In this document: positions 62,051 to 64,000 of the stretch, piece by piece
Numbering within the stretch: the first letter of the stretch is position 1
How the letters are laid out: each line of letters opens with the position of its first letter
Origin: Calliopsis andreniformis
Lineage: Eukaryota > Arthropoda > Insecta > Hymenoptera > Andrenidae
Length of the DNA stretch: 64,000 bases
NCBI RefSeq assembly: GCF_051401765.1
Contig: NW_027480429.1
Coordinates: 14,078,157-14,142,156 of the forward strand
Direction: 5' to 3'
The notes under the pieces: model-generated
Seen by the model: the letters and a program-made list of their open reading frames with translations, nothing else
Told to the model about the DNA's origin: nothing
Databases searched by the model: none
Made by a program: the position numbers and the translations under genes

Positions 62051-64000
62051 TTTTCCATCGTATAAAACGAATAATTGCAACCAGTATGATAGTTAACGTC
62101 ATTTCTACTTTCCAGGCAACATAGGCTTCACCCTTGGGCGTTGCACCAACAGATTGAATAGTTAGGCCCTTAGAAGTCAACGCCAGAAGCATAAAATACG
62201 ATATAAATAGAACAGCTTTTCCATCGTATAAAACGAATGATTGCAACCAGTGTGGAAGTTATGGTCATGTCTACATTCCGGGCAACCTAGGCTTCACTCT
62301 AGGGCCTTGCTCGACCAGATCGGATAGCTAGGGCCTTAGAAGTCAACGCCTGAAGTATAAAATACAATAAAAATACAACAGCCTTTCCATCCTATAACAG
62401 GAATAATTGCAACCCGTGTGAAAGTGATGGTCATTTCTACGTTCCAGGCAACCTAGGCTTCACCCTAGGGCGTTGTTCCACCAGATGGAATAGTTAGGGC
62501 CTAAGAAGTCAACGCCAGAAGCATAAAACACTATATAAATACAACAGCTTTTCCATCATATAAAACGAATAATTGCAACCAGGATGAAATTTATGGTCAT
62601 TTCTACTTTCCGGGCAACCTAGTCTTCACTCTAGGGCGTTGCCCCACCAGATCGAATAGTTAGGGCCTTAGAAGTCAACGCCCGAAGCATAAAACACAAA
62701 ATAAATAAAACAGCTTTTCCATCGCATAAAACGAATAATTGCAACCAGTATGAAAGTTAACGTCATTTCTACCTTCCGGGCAACATAGGCTTCACCTTGG
62801 GCGTTGTACCAACAGATTTAATAATTAGGGCCTTAGAAGTCAACGCCCGAAGCATGAAATACAAAATAAATAGAACAGTTTTTCCATCGTATAAAACGAA
62901 TAATTGCAACCAGTGTGAAGGTAATGGTCATTTCTACGTTCCGGGGAACTTAGGCGTCACCCTAGGTCGTTGCTCCACCACATCTAATAGCAACGGCCTT
63001 AGAAGTCAACCCGAGATGAATAAAATACATAAAGGATGCCACAGCTTTTCCATCGTATAAAACTAATAATTGCAACCAGTGTGAAAGTTATGGTCATTTC
63101 TACGTTCGGGGCAACCTAGGCTTCACTCTAGGGCGTTGCGCCACCAGATCGAATAGTTAGGGCCTTAGAAGTCAACGCCAGAAGCATAAAATACGATATA
63201 AATACAACAGTTTTTCCATCGTATAAAACGAATAATTGCAACCAGTGTGGAAGTTTTTCCATCGTATAAAAAGAATAATTGCAACCAGTATGAAAGTTAA
63301 CGTCATTTCTACTTTCGGGGCAACATAGGCTTCACCCTTGGGCGTTGCACCAGCAGATTGAATAGTTAGGTCCTTAGAAGTCAACGCCAGAAGCATAAAA
63401 TACGATATAAATAGAACAGCTTTTCCATCGTATAAAACGAATAATTGCAACCAGTGTGGAAGTTATGGTCATGTCTACGTTCCGGGCAACATAGGCTTCA
63501 CTCTAGGGCGTTGCTCGACCAGATCGAATAGCTAGGGCCTTAGAAGTCAACGCCTGAAGTATAAAATACAATAAAAATACAACAGCCTTTCCATCCTATA
63601 ACAGGAATAACTGCAACCCGTGTGAAAGTGATGGTCATTTCTACGTTCCAGGCAACCTAGGATTCACCCTAGGGCGTTGTTCCACCAGATGGAATAGTTA
63701 GGGCCTAAGAAGTCAACGCCAGAAGCATAAAACACTATATAAATACAACAGCTTTTCCAACATATAAAACGGATAATTGCAACCAGGATGAAAGTAATGG
63801 TCATTTCTACTTTCCGGGCAACCTAGGTTTCACACTGGGGCGTTGCTCCAACAGATTGAATAGTTAGGGCCTTAGAAGCCAATGCCCGAAGCATAAAATA
63901 CAATATAAATACAACAGTTTTTCCATCGTATAAAACGAATAATTGCAACCAGTATGAAGGTTAACGTCATTTCTACTTTCCGGGCAACCTAGACTTCACC
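62051..64000 (+). repeat. Segment repeated from 58,023-60,138, copy 2
   Basis: Follows copy 1 closely, including the cttcaccttgggcg deletion at about 62,789, the taccaacagatttaataatt variant and the 43-bp duplication. One monomer present in copy 1 (about 59,190-59,355, with gttacgcgcaacc and cctaagagttcaacg) is absent between about 63,200 and 63,240. The copy runs to the window end, so its true right edge is outside. At about 63,992 it reads agacttcacc where copy 1 has ggcttcacc. Confidence 0.92.
63213..63298 (+). repeat. 43-bp out-of-register duplication, second copy
   Basis: Same join, gtgtggaagtttttccatcg, as at 59,351-59,436, with the two 43-bp halves at 63,213-63,255 and 63,256-63,298. 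Because an independent event with the same break is unlikely, it marks common descent of the two segments. The bases just before it differ from copy 1 because of the one-monomer deletion. Confidence 0.92.

Larger units (their letters stand above)
1..64000 (+). repeat. 166-bp satellite DNA array filling the window
   Basis: A single tandem repeat covers the whole window with no unique sequence that I can see. A hand-built consensus monomer is 166 bp and reads in order: an aacctaggcttcac block, gggcgttgctccaccag, atcgaatagttagggcc, ttagaagtcaacgccagaag, an A/T-rich variable segment, tttttccatcgtataaaacg, aataattgcaaccagtgtg, and aaagttatggtcatttctac followed by gttccgggc. All monomers lie in the same orientation; no inverted block was found. 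About 385 copies are present. Consensus GC is about 41%, with 7 CpG against roughly 7 expected. The 166-bp period is near a nucleosome repeat, as is common for eukaryotic centromeric or pericentromeric satellites; a centromeric role is inference. No recognised satellite family name can be given. Confidence 0.97.

Noticed and set aside
1506..63450. Many open frames of 60-103 codons on both strands, such as 13,238-13,549 (+), 59,322-59,588 (-) and 63,172-63,450 (-)
   Set aside because: They recur at the same monomer phase and are translations of the satellite. The 166-bp period is not a multiple of three, so the frame changes at each monomer and no frame stays open beyond about two monomers. 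There is no codon bias, domain or start context to support a gene.
1..64000. CRISPR array
   Set aside because: The repeats are directly adjacent 166-bp monomers, with no short repeat and unique spacer pattern and no cas genes.
1..64000. Telomere-type repeat, because TTAGGG occurs in most monomers (in gttagggcc)
   Set aside because: It occurs once per 166 bp and never as a tandem run, so it is part of the monomer and not telomeric DNA.
1..64000. CENP-B box
   Set aside because: Reading the consensus on both strands, the closest stretch (around tacgttccgggc) lacks the required TTCG spacing to A and CGGG. No match was found by eye; a pattern search over every monomer would settle it.
1..64000. 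tRNA, rRNA or other structured RNA gene
   Set aside because: No cloverleaf, promoter box pair or conserved rRNA stretch was recognised; the only dyad seen is the short CCTAGG pair within the monomer.

Overview
The window is one uninterrupted block of tandemly repeated satellite DNA. The monomer is about 166 bp (about 41% GC in a hand-built consensus), always in the same orientation, with roughly 385 copies over the 64 kb. I found no protein-coding gene, RNA gene, transposon, CRISPR array or unique-sequence island. The short open frames on both strands are by-products of the repeat. The DNA is almost certainly eukaryotic, of the pericentromeric, centromeric or other heterochromatic satellite kind: monomer near nucleosome-repeat length, higher-order repeats, single orientation. 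I cannot name the species. CpG is not depleted in the consensus (7 seen, about 7 expected), which fits a genome with little germline CpG methylation, as in many invertebrates, but this is weak evidence.

The array is layered. (1) About 1-9,581, family A: two main monomer types in a mixed order. One carries the motif gatggccaattctacg; the other carries acttatggtcatttctac with tttccgagc. Here 721-4,701 holds three near-identical 1,327-bp units of eight monomers, followed by a shortened fourth unit. From 5,697 a related seven-monomer unit of 1,162 bp follows, interrupted in its second copy by five foreign monomers (7,689-8,518). (2) 9,582 to about 23,790, family B: more divergent monomers, with small local duplications (3, 4, 5, 13, 15 and 18 monomers apart) and a distinctive outlier monomer seen four times. 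(3) About 23,791-60,443, family C: monomers marked by acaaaataaatagaacag, cctgaagtataaaatac or cactatataaatac. Long segmental copies lie at offsets of about 5,977 shrinking to 5,479, 4,980, 7,802, 8,963 and 7,510 bp. (4) 60,444 to about 62,050: a 1.6-kb island of A/B-like monomers inside family C. (5) About 62,051-64,000: a second copy of 58,023-60,138 that has lost exactly one monomer.

Nearly all offsets are whole multiples of 166 bp within one or two bases, so the array has changed mainly by in-register unequal exchange or gene conversion. The clear exception is a 43-bp out-of-register duplication at 59,351-59,436, copied at 63,213-63,298. Within the monomer, one segment (about positions 66-100) varies strongly between subfamilies while the rest is conserved. 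Many monomers carry paired CCTAGG palindromes able to form a short hairpin. What is most worth following up here is the array's organisation and turnover history, not a gene system.
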